Shown here piece by piece: positions 7,944-17,937 of a stretch of DNA of 32,448 bases; position 1 is the first letter of the stretch; each line of letters starts with the position of its first letter. This DNA is from a bacterium (GTDB lineage Bacteria; ARS69), in NCBI GenBank assembly GCA_025774805.1, contig JALGZR010000108.1, forward strand, positions 1-32,448, given 5' to 3'. The notes beneath the pieces were generated by a model, which ran no database searches, was not told where the DNA came from, and worked only from the letters and a program-made list of their open reading frames with translations. The position numbers and the translations under genes were made by a program.

Positions 7944-9485
7944 ATGAGCGACACCATGACGGGCGAGGCCCTGGACATCCTCGGAGAGCTCGGAATCCGG
8001 CCGACCTCCGAGGGGGCCTGCTGGGGCGAGTGGATCGCGTCGCCGGGTGAGGACGTGCTCTCGAGCCACTCCCCGAACGACGGCGGCGAGATCGGAAAGG
8101 TCCGCCTCGCGTCGGCGGCCGCCTACGAGGAGGTTCTCCGCCGGGCCGGCGAGGCGTTCGAGAAGTGGCGGACGTGGCCGGCGCCCCGGCGCGGCGAGGT
8201 GATCCGGTGTCTCGGCAACGAACTCCGGAAGCTCAAGAAGCCGCTCGGAGCGCTCGTCAGCCTGGAGATGGGTAAGATCCGCTCCGAGGGCGAGGGCGAG
8301 GTCCAGGAGATGATCGACATGGCCGACTTCGCCGTCGGGCTCTCCCGCCAGCTCTACGGACTGACCATGCAGTCGGAGCGTCCGGGCCACCGCATGTACG
8401 AGCAGTGGCACCCGCTCGGCGTCGTCGGCGTGATCACCGCCTTCAACTTCCCGGTGGCGGTGTGGGCCTGGAACGCGATGATCGCCGCCGTCTGCGGCGA
8501 CACGACGATCTTCAAGCCCTCGCACCGCACGCCGCTCACCGGCATCGCGGTCCAGAACGTCTGCAACCGCGTGATGGACGAGCACGATTGTCGCGGCGTC
8601 TTCAACCTCCTCATCGGGAGCCGGGCGAACGTCGGCGATCCCCTCGTGAACGATCGCCGGGTGCCTCTCATCTCCGCGACGGGGAGCTGTCGCATGGGAC
8701 GCGCGATCGGGGCGGGGGTGGCGAAGCGCCTCGGCCGGACGATCCTCGAGCTCGGGGGAAACAACGCGATCATCGTGACCCCCGACGCCGACCTCGACAT
8801 GGCGCTGCGCGGGATCCTCTTCGGGGCCGTGGGCACCGCGGGCCAGCGGTGCACGACGACCCGACGCATCTTCCTGCACGAGTCGATCGCGGCCGGCTTC
8901 ATCGATCGTCTGAAGAAGGCCTACTCCTCGATCCGGATCGGGGATCCGCTCGAGGACGGCATGCTCATGGGTCCGCTGGTCGACGAGGACGCGGTCACCG
9001 AGTGCGTGAACGCGCTGGAGGTCATCCGGCGGCAGGGCGGCGAGATCCTCTACGGCGGGAACCGCCTTCCGGGAAACGGGTGCTTCGTCGAGCCGACCCT
9101 GGTCATGGCCCACACCGGCATGGCCATCACGAAGGACGAGACGTTCGCGCCGATCCTCTACATCTTCGAGTACTCGGATCTCGAAGACGCGATCCGCGCT
9201 CAGAACGACGTGGACCAAGGTCTTTCGAGCTCGATCTTCACGAAGAGCTTCCACGCGGCCGAGACTTTCCTGTCCGCTCGCGGCTCCGACTGCGGCATCG
9301 CCAACGTGAACATCGGCACCTCGGGGGCCGAGATCGGCGGGGCCTTCGGGGGAGAGAAGGATACGGGAGGCGGTCGCGAGGCCGGCTCCGACGCGTGGAA
9401 GGGCTACATGCGTCGACAGACGTGCACGTTGAATTGGTCCACGGAGATGCCGCTCGCCCAGGGAGTCGAGTTCGACGTCTCCTGA
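7944..9485 (+). CDS. ALDH7-type dehydrogenase (probable alpha-aminoadipic semialdehyde / piperideine-6-carboxylate dehydrogenase)
   Basis: NAD+-dependent oxidation of alpha-aminoadipic semialdehyde to alpha-aminoadipate is the usual reaction of this subfamily, a late step of lysine and pipecolate breakdown. GGAGGAA at 7931-7937 fixes the start at ATG 7944; the 513-aa length is normal. ALDH7 signatures are VVGVITAFNFPVAVWAWN, LELGGNNAIIV (catalytic Glu), GTAGQRCTTTRR (nucleophile Cys), the intact cofactor loop DETFAPILY, and the C-terminal NVNIGTSGAEIGGAFGGEK, GGGREAGSDAWK and MRRQTCTLNWS. The usual FTGST block reads ATGSCRMG. The lysine-6-dehydrogenase or saccharopine genes that would feed it are not in the window, so the substrate rests on subfamily knowledge. 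Confidence 0.93.
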   Translation: MSDTMTGEALDILGELGIRPTSEGACWGEWIASPGEDVLSSHSPNDGGEIGKVRLASAAAYEEVLRRAGEAFEKWRTWPAPRRGEVIRCLGNELRKLKKPLGALVSLEMGKIRSEGEGEVQEMIDMADFAVGLSRQLYGLTMQSERPGHRMYEQWHPLGVVGVITAFNFPVAVWAWNAMIAAVCGDTTIFKPSHRTPLTGIAVQNVCNRVMDEHDCRGVFNLLIGSRANVGDPLVNDRRVPLISATGSCRMGRAIGAGVAKRLGRTILELGGNNAIIVTPDADLDMALRGILFGAVGTAGQRCTTTRRIFLHESIAAGFIDRLKKAYSSIRIGDPLEDGMLMGPLVDEDAVTECVNALEVIRRQGGEILYGGNRLPGNGCFVEPTLVMAHTGMAITKDETFAPILYIFEYSDLEDAIRAQNDVDQGLSSSIFTKSFHAAETFLSARGSDCGIANVNIGTSGAEIGGAFGGEKDTGGGREAGSDAWKGYMRRQTCTLNWSTEMPLAQGVEFDVS

Positions 9486-9521
9486 CGGGGGGTGATCCGA
9501 CCGCGGCCCGTCGGCAGCGCG

Positions 9522-9563
9522 GGCCGGGAGTCGCACGGCGCGCTCCCGGCCCTTCTTCTTCTC
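9522..9563 (+). terminator. Rho-independent terminator after the ALDH7-type gene
   Basis: GGGCCGGGAG (9522-9531) pairs perfectly with CTCCCGGCCC (9544-9553) across a 12-nt loop. The stem is followed by the T-rich run TTCTTCTTCT. It starts 37 nt after the ALDH7 stop codon. Confidence 0.8.
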
Positions 9564-9605
9564 CACGACGAGTCCGGTGAGAGGCCCGGACTTGCGGGCG
9601 GCCGA

Positions 9606-11387
9606 TCACTCGGCCGCGCCGTCGGCGGTCCGGAGGTACTCGAGCAGCCGGCGCGCGCGCTCGGCGACGGGGGGAGAGGAGTCGCGCACCAGGCCCTCCA
9701 GGACGGCGACGCCCTCTTCCGTGCGCCCGCAGCGGACCAACGCCAGACCCCGGTTGAATTCCGCCTCGGGGGGAGCCCCCGGGAGCTCGACGGTCCGGGT
9801 GAAGGCCTCCGCGGCGTCGCACCAGCGTCCCCGCGCGGACGCGAGGTGTCCCGCCAGAAGCCAGTAGGCGAGGAGATGGGGGGGCTCCGGTCTCAGCTCC
9901 CCGAAGAGCCGTTCCGCCTCCTCGTAGCGCCCGCGTCGCGCGAGGAGATCGGCGAGAGGAATCGAGGAACCCCCGGCCGATCGCGCGTTCCGGTAGGCCG
10001 CCTCCGCCCCGTCGAGGTCCCCGGAGGACTCCCGAATGCCGCCCAGGGTCGTCTGCGCGATCGCACGACTCACTCCCCCCCGGAGGAAGGGGCGCAGGAT
10101 CGCCTCCGCTCGACCCGGATCGCCCGCCTCGAGGGCGGCGTCGATCCGGACCGAGGCCCGGGCCCATCTCTCCCTTATCGCCTCTTTCCACGCCGCCGAC
10201 CCTCCGCCCCCCGCTCCGAGCAGGGCGAGCGCCAGAATCACGGTCCCCGACCACCGTCGACGCGCCGGCCCGCCTCGCCCGGTGTTCCACTCGACGAGCC
10301 TCCCGACACCCCACGCGAGCGGCGGGACGAGCGGGAGCAGGAAGCGTCCGACCGGATTCAGGAACACCGGAACCGCCAGAAAGGGGAGGGCCGCGACCAC
10401 GGCCGGCAGGCGGGTGGAATCCGAGCGTCGGTCCCGCAAGGCCAGACCGACCGCGCCGAGAACGAGGAGAAGCGCGAAGTCGGGCCGGATCGAGCGGGCG
10501 CCCTGGGCGACGTGTCCCAACCAGGCGATCGCGACGTTCTTCGAGAAGACGAATTGTCCGAGGTTCACCGCTCCGGCGATCCGGCGGGGGTCGAGATGTC
10601 CTTCCGCGTCGCGGAAACGGTCGAGGACCTCGCCCCACGCCTTCCGCTGGTCTTCGTAGGTTCCGGGCCCCTGGTAGACCGCCGCCTTGAGCAGGTTGTA
10701 GCGGGGCTTGAGGGACAGCCCCCACACCCCGGACTCGGCCTTGAGCCCCGCGACGTAGGGCGAGACCCCGATCACGAGGACCGCGACGAAGGCGAGCACG
10801 GATCGGGGTCGTCGTCTCCGGGCCAGCGCGAGAACGATGAGGCCGAGGGCCGCCAGCGTCGTCTCCGGCCGAGTGAGCGCCGAGAGTGCGGCCGCGCCCC
10901 CCGCGAGCGCCGCGAGCCACACCCGGTTCCGGTGAAACGCGACCTCGGCGAGGAGCACGGTCCCCGGGACGAGGGCGAGGGCGACCGCGTCGGAGAGGGG
11001 GCGGACCGAGGCCAGCGCGGACTCCGGCAGGAACGCGACGACCAGGGCGGCGACGGCCCCCGCGACGGCCCGCCCGGTCGCCCGCCCCGCCAGGAGGAGC
11101 ACGACCGAGGCGAGCGTGCCCCCGAGCAGCGAGGCGACTCGCAGACCGGTTCCCGCCCCGACGACGGACGCGAGCAGCGCGCCCAGCAGGGGATAACCGG
11201 GCGGCCAGATCCATCCCTCGGGCGGAAGGGACCCCGCTCGGAGCGCTTCCGCGATCCGCAGGTAGACGCGGGCGTCCCCGGTCCACTCCGCGGGAGGCTC
11301 TCCGAACCGCAGGGCGATCGCGATCCGCAGGAGCGCCGCCGCCGTGATCCCGACCCCGGCCAGGGACGTGACGCGCCGCGCGGTCAC
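9606..11387 (-). CDS. Membrane glycosyltransferase (GT-C / PMT-ArnT-like) with C-terminal TPR repeats
   Basis: The 593-aa protein begins with a GTG start 16 nt after the fumC stop, with GGGGAG upstream. The first part (about residues 1-400) has many hydrophobic helices. It shows the layout of lipid-phosphate-sugar-dependent GT-C transferases: after the first membrane segment comes a loop with an acidic residue and tyrosine (EWTGDARVYLRIAEAL), then WPPGYPLLGALLAS. The last part (about 410-593) is soluble TPR-like repeats, for example SSGDLDGAEAAYRNARSAG, RRGRYEEAERLFGELRP and RGRWCDAAEAFTRTVELPG. It probably transfers a sugar from a polyprenyl carrier at the outer face of the inner membrane. 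Acceptor and sugar are unknown. The link with fumC may only be co-transcription. Confidence 0.85.
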   Translation of the reverse strand: MTARRVTSLAGVGITAAALLRIAIALRFGEPPAEWTGDARVYLRIAEALRAGSLPPEGWIWPPGYPLLGALLASVVGAGTGLRVASLLGGTLASVVLLLAGRATGRAVAGAVAALVVAFLPESALASVRPLSDAVALALVPGTVLLAEVAFHRNRVWLAALAGGAAALSALTRPETTLAALGLIVLALARRRRPRSVLAFVAVLVIGVSPYVAGLKAESGVWGLSLKPRYNLLKAAVYQGPGTYEDQRKAWGEVLDRFRDAEGHLDPRRIAGAVNLGQFVFSKNVAIAWLGHVAQGARSIRPDFALLLVLGAVGLALRDRRSDSTRLPAVVAALPFLAVPVFLNPVGRFLLPLVPPLAWGVGRLVEWNTGRGGPARRRWSGTVILALALLGAGGGGSAAWKEAIRERWARASVRIDAALEAGDPGRAEAILRPFLRGGVSRAIAQTTLGGIRESSGDLDGAEAAYRNARSAGGSSIPLADLLARRGRYEEAERLFGELRPEPPHLLAYWLLAGHLASARGRWCDAAEAFTRTVELPGAPPEAEFNRGLALVRCGRTEEGVAVLEGLVRDSSPPVAERARRLLEYLRTADGAAE

Positions 11388-11403
11388 TCCCGCACTCCCC
11401 GCC

Positions 11404-12795
<1,392 letters not shown>

Positions 12796-12942
12796 GGATG
12801 CCATCCTCCGTGAATGGGAAGCGGTCGCCGCCCGGGCCGCGCTCCCCCCGCCGGGAGGCGCCGGTCCGGAGCCCGGGCGAGTGTATCCCCGTCGGGACGC
12901 TCTGGCGCGGGGAAACGCACCGCGCAGGGCGGCCGGTTTCCC

Positions 12943-12971
12943 GGGACAGCCCCGCGACTCGAAGTTACACT
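12943..12971 (+). promoter_or_regulatory. Candidate promoter for the small membrane peptide / symporter operon
   Basis: GGGACA (4/6) and TACACT (4/6) are separated by 17 nt. The -10 ends 19 nt before the ATG at 12991, leaving a short leader that contains AGGAGGG. The same TACACT hexamer appears at 30115-30120 upstream of the beta-helix gene. Confidence 0.45.
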
Positions 12972-12990
12972 CCGTCCCCGAGGAGGGACC

Positions 12991-13101
12991 ATGCCGACCG
13001 GAACGATACTGATCGTCTTCGGCTCCTGGCTGGCGCTCCTCGCGCTCACGATCTGGCTCCACGTGCGCTCCTCGGGCGACGACCGGGACGGCGGATCGTG
13101 A
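12991..13101 (+). CDS. 36-aa single-pass membrane peptide, co-translated with the symporter
   Basis: The short frame begins at ATG 12991 behind a strong AGGAGGG with 3-4 nt spacing. It encodes [20 protein letters not shown], then [16 protein letters not shown]. That is one hydrophobic helix (about residues 5-23) followed by a charged, probably cytoplasmic tail. Its stop overlaps the symporter start in GTGA (13098-13101), the usual sign of translational coupling and matched stoichiometry. I infer a small accessory subunit for the Na+/solute symporter. Some symporters of this superfamily have such partners, but I cannot assign a named family from sequence alone. Confidence 0.75.
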   Translation: MPTGTILIVFGSWLALLALTIWLHVRSSGDDRDGGS

Positions 13102-14570
13102 CCGCGTCCGGCCCGGGTTGGATCCTCCTCGGAATCGGGATCTACCTCGTCGCGATCCTCGCCGTCGGGTTCATCACCGCCCGGCGCATGCGATCGCTGG
13201 ACGACTTCGTTCTCGGCGGACGGCGACTCTCTCCGTTCGCGGCGGCGCTGTCCGAGCGGGCCTCGGGGGAGAGCGGGTGGTTCCTGCTCGGACTGCCCGG
13301 CATCGCGTACGTGAGCGGGTTCGGCCAGTTCTGGACCGTCATCGGCAGCTCCTTCGGGATCTTCCTCTCCTGGACGCTCCTCGCCCGCCTTCTCAACTCC
13401 GAGTCCCGCCGTCTCGGCGCTCTCACGATTCCGGACTTCCTCGAGTCGAGATTCGGCGACGAGACCCGCGCCCTGCGGATCGTCGCCATGGTGATCATCC
13501 TCTTCTTCTACACCTCCTACGTCGCGTTCCAGTTCAACGCGGCGGGGAAGCTCCTCCATGCGAGCTTCGGGATTCCCCACTGGCAGGGCATGCTGACCGG
13601 GGCGGCCGTGGTGCTCTTCTACACGTTCATGGGGGGGTTCATCGCGGTCGTCTGGACCGACATCGTGCAGGGGCTCCTCATGATGGTGGTCGCGGTGGCG
13701 CTTCCCCTGGTCGGGCTGATGCGTCTCGGAGGTCCGTCGGCGTTCGTGGACGCGCTCGCCGCGGCGAATCCCGATTTCCTGTCGATGTCGGGGGGCAACG
13801 CGGGCTGGGGTCTCGTGAACGGCGTCATGATCGGCGGGCTCATGTGGGGGCTCGGCTACCTCGGCCAGCCCCACCTCCTCGTGCGGTACATGGCGATCCG
13901 GTCTCCCTCCGAGGTGCGGCGAGGGCAGACCGTCGCGGTGAGCTGGGTTCTCCTCGCTTACTGGGGCGCGGCCTTCACCGGCCTGATGGGGATCGGCCTG
14001 CTGCCCGGCCTCGAGGACCGCGAGGACATCATGCCGGAGATGGCGAAGATGCTCCTGCCCGCATGGATCGCGGGGCTCGCGATCGCGGGAGGGATCGCCG
14101 CCATGATGTCGACGGCCGACTCCCAGCTCCTCGTGGCGACCTCCGCCCTGATCGAGGACGTCTACGTCAAGATCTTCCGGCCGAAGGTGGAGGCGGCCCG
14201 GCTCCTGTTCTACTCCCGACTCGCGACCATCCTCATCACCGGGGTGGCCCTCTTCCTCGCGTTCCGGAACCGGGAGTTCATATTCGACTCCGTCGAGTAC
14301 GCGTGGACGGGCCTCGGCTCCTCCTTCGCACCGGTGCTCGTGCTGACGCTGCGCTGGAAACGAATGACGAGGGCGGGGGCCCTCGCCGGAATGCTGAGCG
14401 GCATGTTCTCGACCATTCTCTGGAAGAACGTCCCCGCCCTCCACGCCGCCCTCGACATCAAGCTGGCGACGTTTCTCGTGGCTCTGGCGCTGGCCGTCGG
14501 GGTGAGCCTCGCGACGGGAGCCCGCTCGGCGGGCTCCGGCCGCGCCGGTCTCCGGGGCGCGGCTTCCTGA
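13098..14570 (+). CDS. Na+/solute symporter of the SSS family, PutP-like (probable proline transporter)
   Basis: The 490-aa, 12-13-helix membrane protein starts at GTG 13098, overlapping the preceding stop. PutP-like blocks are [44 protein letters not shown] and the sodium-site helix [25 protein letters not shown], with the Ser-Thr pair kept. In E. coli PutP the ASDMSGW motif carries an Asp essential for sodium. Here it reads ASGESGW, so that Asp is Gly with a Glu next to it. This marks a different subgroup, and sodium coupling or substrate may differ. Proline is a reasonable guess because a P5C dehydrogenase gene lies 6 kb away. The C-terminus ends in an Ala/Gly/Arg-rich tail. Confidence 0.9.
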   Translation: MTASGPGWILLGIGIYLVAILAVGFITARRMRSLDDFVLGGRRLSPFAAALSERASGESGWFLLGLPGIAYVSGFGQFWTVIGSSFGIFLSWTLLARLLNSESRRLGALTIPDFLESRFGDETRALRIVAMVIILFFYTSYVAFQFNAAGKLLHASFGIPHWQGMLTGAAVVLFYTFMGGFIAVVWTDIVQGLLMMVVAVALPLVGLMRLGGPSAFVDALAAANPDFLSMSGGNAGWGLVNGVMIGGLMWGLGYLGQPHLLVRYMAIRSPSEVRRGQTVAVSWVLLAYWGAAFTGLMGIGLLPGLEDREDIMPEMAKMLLPAWIAGLAIAGGIAAMMSTADSQLLVATSALIEDVYVKIFRPKVEAARLLFYSRLATILITGVALFLAFRNREFIFDSVEYAWTGLGSSFAPVLVLTLRWKRMTRAGALAGMLSGMFSTILWKNVPALHAALDIKLATFLVALALAVGVSLATGARSAGSGRAGLRGAAS

Positions 14571-14729
14571 CCGCCCCGGGCCGCTTGTCCATTCCGCCCG
14601 CCGTCGTTATCCTCCTGCTGCGAGGCCTCCCGGCATCCGCCGGCTTCCTTCGATGTCGTGCCCTCCCGCGTAGGCCCCCGCCGGCGCGCGTCTCGAGGGG
14701 TTCGGCATCCCAACCCGGAACGGCCACCC

Positions 14730-15809
14730 ATGTCCCGTCGGATCAGAGCGCTCGGACTCGTCTCCGGCGGCCTCGACAGCACGCTCGCCCTCGCCCTCAT
14801 GAAGGAACAGGGCATCGAGATCGAAGCTCTCAACTTCTCCACCGGCTTCTGCTTCACCGATCATCACCGCGCGATGAAGAGCAAGCGCCACCGCCTGCGG
14901 AACGAGGCGCTGCGGGCGGGGGCGGACCTGGGCGTCCCGGTCACGGTCATCGACGTCTCCCGGACGTACTTCGACGACGTCCTGATGAGCCCGAAGCACG
15001 GCTACGGATCGAACCTGAACCCCTGTCTCGACTGCCGCGCCTACATGCTCGCCCGCGCCCGGGACCACCTGCAGGAGAGCGGGGCCGAGTTCGTGTTCAC
15101 CGGTGAGGTCCTGGGACAACGTCCGATGTCGCAGCACCGCCGCGCCCTCGGGTTGGTGGCGAAGGAATCGGGGCTTGCGGACCGCCTTCTCCGCCCGCTG
15201 TCGGCGAAGCTCCTTCCCCCCACGCTGCCCGAGCGGGAGGGCTGGGTCGACCGCGAGAAGCTCCTGGCGATCTCGGGCCGCAGCCGGAAGATCCAGCTCG
15301 AGGAGGCGACGCGGCGCGGACTCGATCCGAACGACATTCCGCAGCCGGCCGGGGGGTGCTGCTTTCTGACCGACGAGGCCTACACGCGCAAGCTCCGCGA
15401 CTGGCTCGACCATCAGGAGCGGCCCCGCCACGACCCGGAGGCGTTCGTCTTGCTCAAGGTGGGCCGCCACCTCCGGCTCACCGACGACGTGAAGGTGATC
15501 GTGGGACGCGACGAGTCGGAAAACGCGTTCTTGAGCCTCCATCGCCCGGGCCGCTGGGAGTTCTGGGCGCGCGACTTCACCGGACCGGTCGTCCTCGTGG
15601 AGGTCGGCCGAGATCTGCGCTGGGAGGAGATCGAGACGATCGCGGGCATCACCGCGCGGTACGGTCACGGACGCGACGAGGGGCGGGTCGCCGTCCAGTT
15701 CCGGGCACCGGAGGACGCCGACACCCCGGGCCGGGGCGGCGAGGGTCCCGTCGACGAAGTCGTCGTCCCCCCGACGGATCTGGCCGCCATCGAACCGCTG
15801 CGCATCTGA
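14730..15809 (+). CDS. ThiI/MnmA-like PP-loop ATPase with C-terminal NFACT-R-like domain
   Basis: The 359-aa cytoplasmic protein opens with the ATP-pyrophosphatase P-loop LVSGGLDSTLALALM at residues 10-24. Next come NPCLDCRAYML (a CxxC pair) and VFTGEVLGQRPMSQHRRAL, blocks seen in tRNA thiolation enzymes. PAGGCCFLTDEAYTRKLRDWL follows. The C-terminal part (KVGRHLRLTDDVKVIVGRDESENAFL) resembles the RNA-binding NFACT-R-type domain found in this ThiI-like family. A tRNA-modifying sulfur or adenylyl transfer role is inferred; the actual base and donor are unknown. ATG 14730 is picked by homology, since no strong ribosome site is seen. The stop is 3 nt before the next start, so the two genes are likely coupled. 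Confidence 0.85.
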   Translation: MSRRIRALGLVSGGLDSTLALALMKEQGIEIEALNFSTGFCFTDHHRAMKSKRHRLRNEALRAGADLGVPVTVIDVSRTYFDDVLMSPKHGYGSNLNPCLDCRAYMLARARDHLQESGAEFVFTGEVLGQRPMSQHRRALGLVAKESGLADRLLRPLSAKLLPPTLPEREGWVDREKLLAISGRSRKIQLEEATRRGLDPNDIPQPAGGCCFLTDEAYTRKLRDWLDHQERPRHDPEAFVLLKVGRHLRLTDDVKVIVGRDESENAFLSLHRPGRWEFWARDFTGPVVLVEVGRDLRWEEIETIAGITARYGHGRDEGRVAVQFRAPEDADTPGRGGEGPVDEVVVPPTDLAAIEPLRI

Positions 15810-15812
15810 CGC

Positions 15813-17822
15813 ATGGATCGTTCCCGCCTTCTCCGCTTCGCTCTCCGCGGTCTCCTCCCCGCGCTTTCTCTCCTGGCGGCGTGCGCGCCGGGACCCGGCG
15901 CCGGCGATCTCTCCGGGTGGAACGTCCTTCTGATCACGATCGACACGCTGCGCGCCGATCGCCTCGGATTCGCCGGCTGGGACGGAGCCGACACGCCGAC
16001 GCTCGACGGTCTCGCCGAGTCCGGGGTGGTCTTCGAGGACGCCGTCGCGTCCGCCCCGGTGACGCTGCCGTCCCACGCGACGATCCTGACCGGGCTCTAC
16101 CCTCCGCGCCACGGGGCTCTCGACAACGGGATCTATGCCCTTCCGGAGGGAGTCCCGACGATGGCGACGATTCTCGCCGGTGCCGGCTACGAGACCGCAG
16201 CGGTCCTCGGGGCGTTCGTGCTCCATCGACAGTACGGTCTCGGGGCCGGCTTCGATCACTACGACGACCGGTTCCGGCTCCAGCGCACCGAAGACCTGGA
16301 GCACACTGAACGCCGGGCCGAGAGGGTCACGGCCCTCGCGATCGACTGGCTCGAGCGTCGATCCCGGGAGGCGCCGTTCTTCCTGTGGGTCCACTACTAC
16401 GATCCCCACGCGCCCTACCGTCCTCCGCCTCCCTATCTCCAACGGTTCGCCGTCCGACCCTACGACGGCGAGATCGCTTACACCGACCGGGCCGTCGGCG
16501 AGTTGCTCACCGCCCTCCGCACGGGCGGCGAGCTCGAGAGAACCCTCGTCGTCTTGATCGCCGACCACGGCGAGGGTCTGGGGGACGGGGGGGAGAGCAC
16601 CCACGGTCTTCTCCTTCGCGGATCCACGTTGAACATCCCGTTTCTCCTGTCCGCCCCCGGGAAGCTCCCCGCAGGCCGTCGGGTCCGGGGACCGGCCAGC
16701 GGTGCCGACGTCCTTCCCACCGTCCTCGACCTGCTCGGTGTCACCGCTCCCGACCGCCTCGCCGGGTGGAGCCTTCGGGCCGCCGTCGACAACGGCCGGA
16801 TCGAGGACCGAATGGTCTACTCGGAGACGCGGCTCACCCTCGATCAGTTCGGGTGGTCGCTGCTGGCGGGAGTGCGCGATGAGCGCTGGGCGTTCGTGCG
16901 GGCGCCGCGCCCCGAGCTGTACGATCTGCAGTCCGACCCGCGCGAGACGAGCAACTTGGCCGGCGACCATCCGGAGCGGGTCGCCGAGCTCGATGCCCGG
17001 GTGGCGGGGATTCTCTCCGACGCATCGGAGTCCTCCGCGCGCTCACTCGGGGACGAGGAGGTCGAGGCGCTTCGCTCTCTCGGCTACGTTCTCTCGAAGG
17101 AGCGTCCCGAGGCGACGGGCGCCGATCCCAAGGACATGATCGGGATCTGGAGGCGGATCACGGATCTCAAGGGGAGCCTCCACCGCGGAGAGCACCGAGA
17201 GGTCGTCGAGGAGACGGAAGAGATCCTGGCTCTCGATCCCGGCAACCTCGAGACCCTTCTCCTGCGAGGCCAGGCGCTGATCGCGCTCGGGCGCCACGAC
17301 GAGGGCGTCGAGGCGCTCACGACCGCGTATCAGGGGACGGGAGACCCGGGCCGGCACGGGACGATCCTGGCCCGCGGGCTGGCCGACGCCGGGCGATCCG
17401 AGGAGGCGGAACGGCTGCTGCGTGCGTTCGCCGTCCAGGAGCCCACGCACCCCGACCACCCTTACAACCTGGGGCTCCTGCTCGATACGGTCGGCCGTCC
17501 CGAGGAAGCGCGGGTCGCCCTCGAGACCGCCTATCGCCTGAACCCTCGGGCCGTCCACATCGTGGCGACTCTGGCCGACTGCCTCTCCCGGGTCGGCGAG
17601 GGCCGGGAGGATGCCGAGCGCGCCGTCGCGCTGTCCGAGCGCGCGGTCGAGCTCGGCGACGACGACGATCGGACCCGTCTCGTGCGCATCGAGGTCCTTC
17701 GGAATCTCGGTCGGAACACGGAGGCCTGGCGGGAGGTCCGTGCTCTCCAGGCTCGGGGTATCCTCCGAGGCATCACGACCGCGGATCTGCGCGAAGTCCT
17801 GGAGACGCTGCCGCCCGAGTGA
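15813..17822 (+). CDS. Sulfatase-like lipoprotein fused to TPR repeats
   Basis: The 669-aa protein begins with a lipoprotein signal (LLPALSLLAAC, lipobox Cys at residue 24). The sulfatase-like domain runs to about residue 425: LLITIDTLRADRLG (first metal Asp), TLPSHATILTGLYPPRHG, HYYDPHAPY, IADHGEGLGDGG with a later THG, and a LRSLGYV-type end. Thr84 stands where true sulfatases have the formylglycine Cys or Ser. The C-terminal 230 residues are TPR-like (LLLRGQALIALGRHDEGVEAL, then HPYNLGLLLDTVGRPEEARVAL, and others). It is probably a membrane-anchored periplasmic hydrolase or transferase whose TPRs dock a partner. Substrate is unknown; phosphoester chemistry is an alternative to sulfate. It follows the PP-loop gene by 3 nt. 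Confidence 0.88.
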   Translation: MDRSRLLRFALRGLLPALSLLAACAPGPGAGDLSGWNVLLITIDTLRADRLGFAGWDGADTPTLDGLAESGVVFEDAVASAPVTLPSHATILTGLYPPRHGALDNGIYALPEGVPTMATILAGAGYETAAVLGAFVLHRQYGLGAGFDHYDDRFRLQRTEDLEHTERRAERVTALAIDWLERRSREAPFFLWVHYYDPHAPYRPPPPYLQRFAVRPYDGEIAYTDRAVGELLTALRTGGELERTLVVLIADHGEGLGDGGESTHGLLLRGSTLNIPFLLSAPGKLPAGRRVRGPASGADVLPTVLDLLGVTAPDRLAGWSLRAAVDNGRIEDRMVYSETRLTLDQFGWSLLAGVRDERWAFVRAPRPELYDLQSDPRETSNLAGDHPERVAELDARVAGILSDASESSARSLGDEEVEALRSLGYVLSKERPEATGADPKDMIGIWRRITDLKGSLHRGEHREVVEETEEILALDPGNLETLLLRGQALIALGRHDEGVEALTTAYQGTGDPGRHGTILARGLADAGRSEEAERLLRAFAVQEPTHPDHPYNLGLLLDTVGRPEEARVALETAYRLNPRAVHIVATLADCLSRVGEGREDAERAVALSERAVELGDDDDRTRLVRIEVLRNLGRNTEAWREVRALQARGILRGITTADLREVLETLPPE

Positions 17823-17831
17823 GCGGTGGCG

Positions 17832-17848
17832 AGCCTGCATTCCTCACC
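17832..17848 (+). repeat. 17-nt dispersed repeat, copy 1
   Basis: The sequence AGCCTGCATTCCTCACC lies 9 nt after the stop of the sulfatase-TPR gene. It matches the copy at 21990-22006 at 16 of 17 positions and in the same orientation. Confidence 0.55.
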
Positions 17849-17855
17849 GGGCTCG

Positions 17856-17884
17856 TTGGCCGGGGCGCGGATCCGGGATACAAT
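17856..17884 (+). promoter_or_regulatory. Candidate sigma70-type promoter for the PHP-domain gene
   Basis: TTGGCC (4/6) and TACAAT (5/6) are separated by 17 nt. Transcription would start near 17890-17892. That excludes ATG 17887 as a start on this transcript and favours TTG 17938. Confidence 0.5.
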
Positions 17885-17937
17885 GAATGCGCGCGTGCAC
17901 GTTCCCCCCCCGTCCCTCTCACCTCGGGACACCACCG

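Noticed and set aside
12796-13062. N-terminal extension of fumC in the same frame
   Set aside because: It would add 89 low-complexity residues, cross the divergent promoter region, and ignore a good ribosome site in front of ATG 12795.
14551-14577. GGGGCG/CGCCCC hairpin at the symporter stop
   Set aside because: 6-bp stem with a 12-nt loop and no T-run, not above background for this GC.
14607-16970. A 787-codon minus-strand frame opposite the PP-loop and sulfatase-TPR genes
   Set aside because: Same shadow effect. No ribosome site, no motif, and the plus strand carries clear families.
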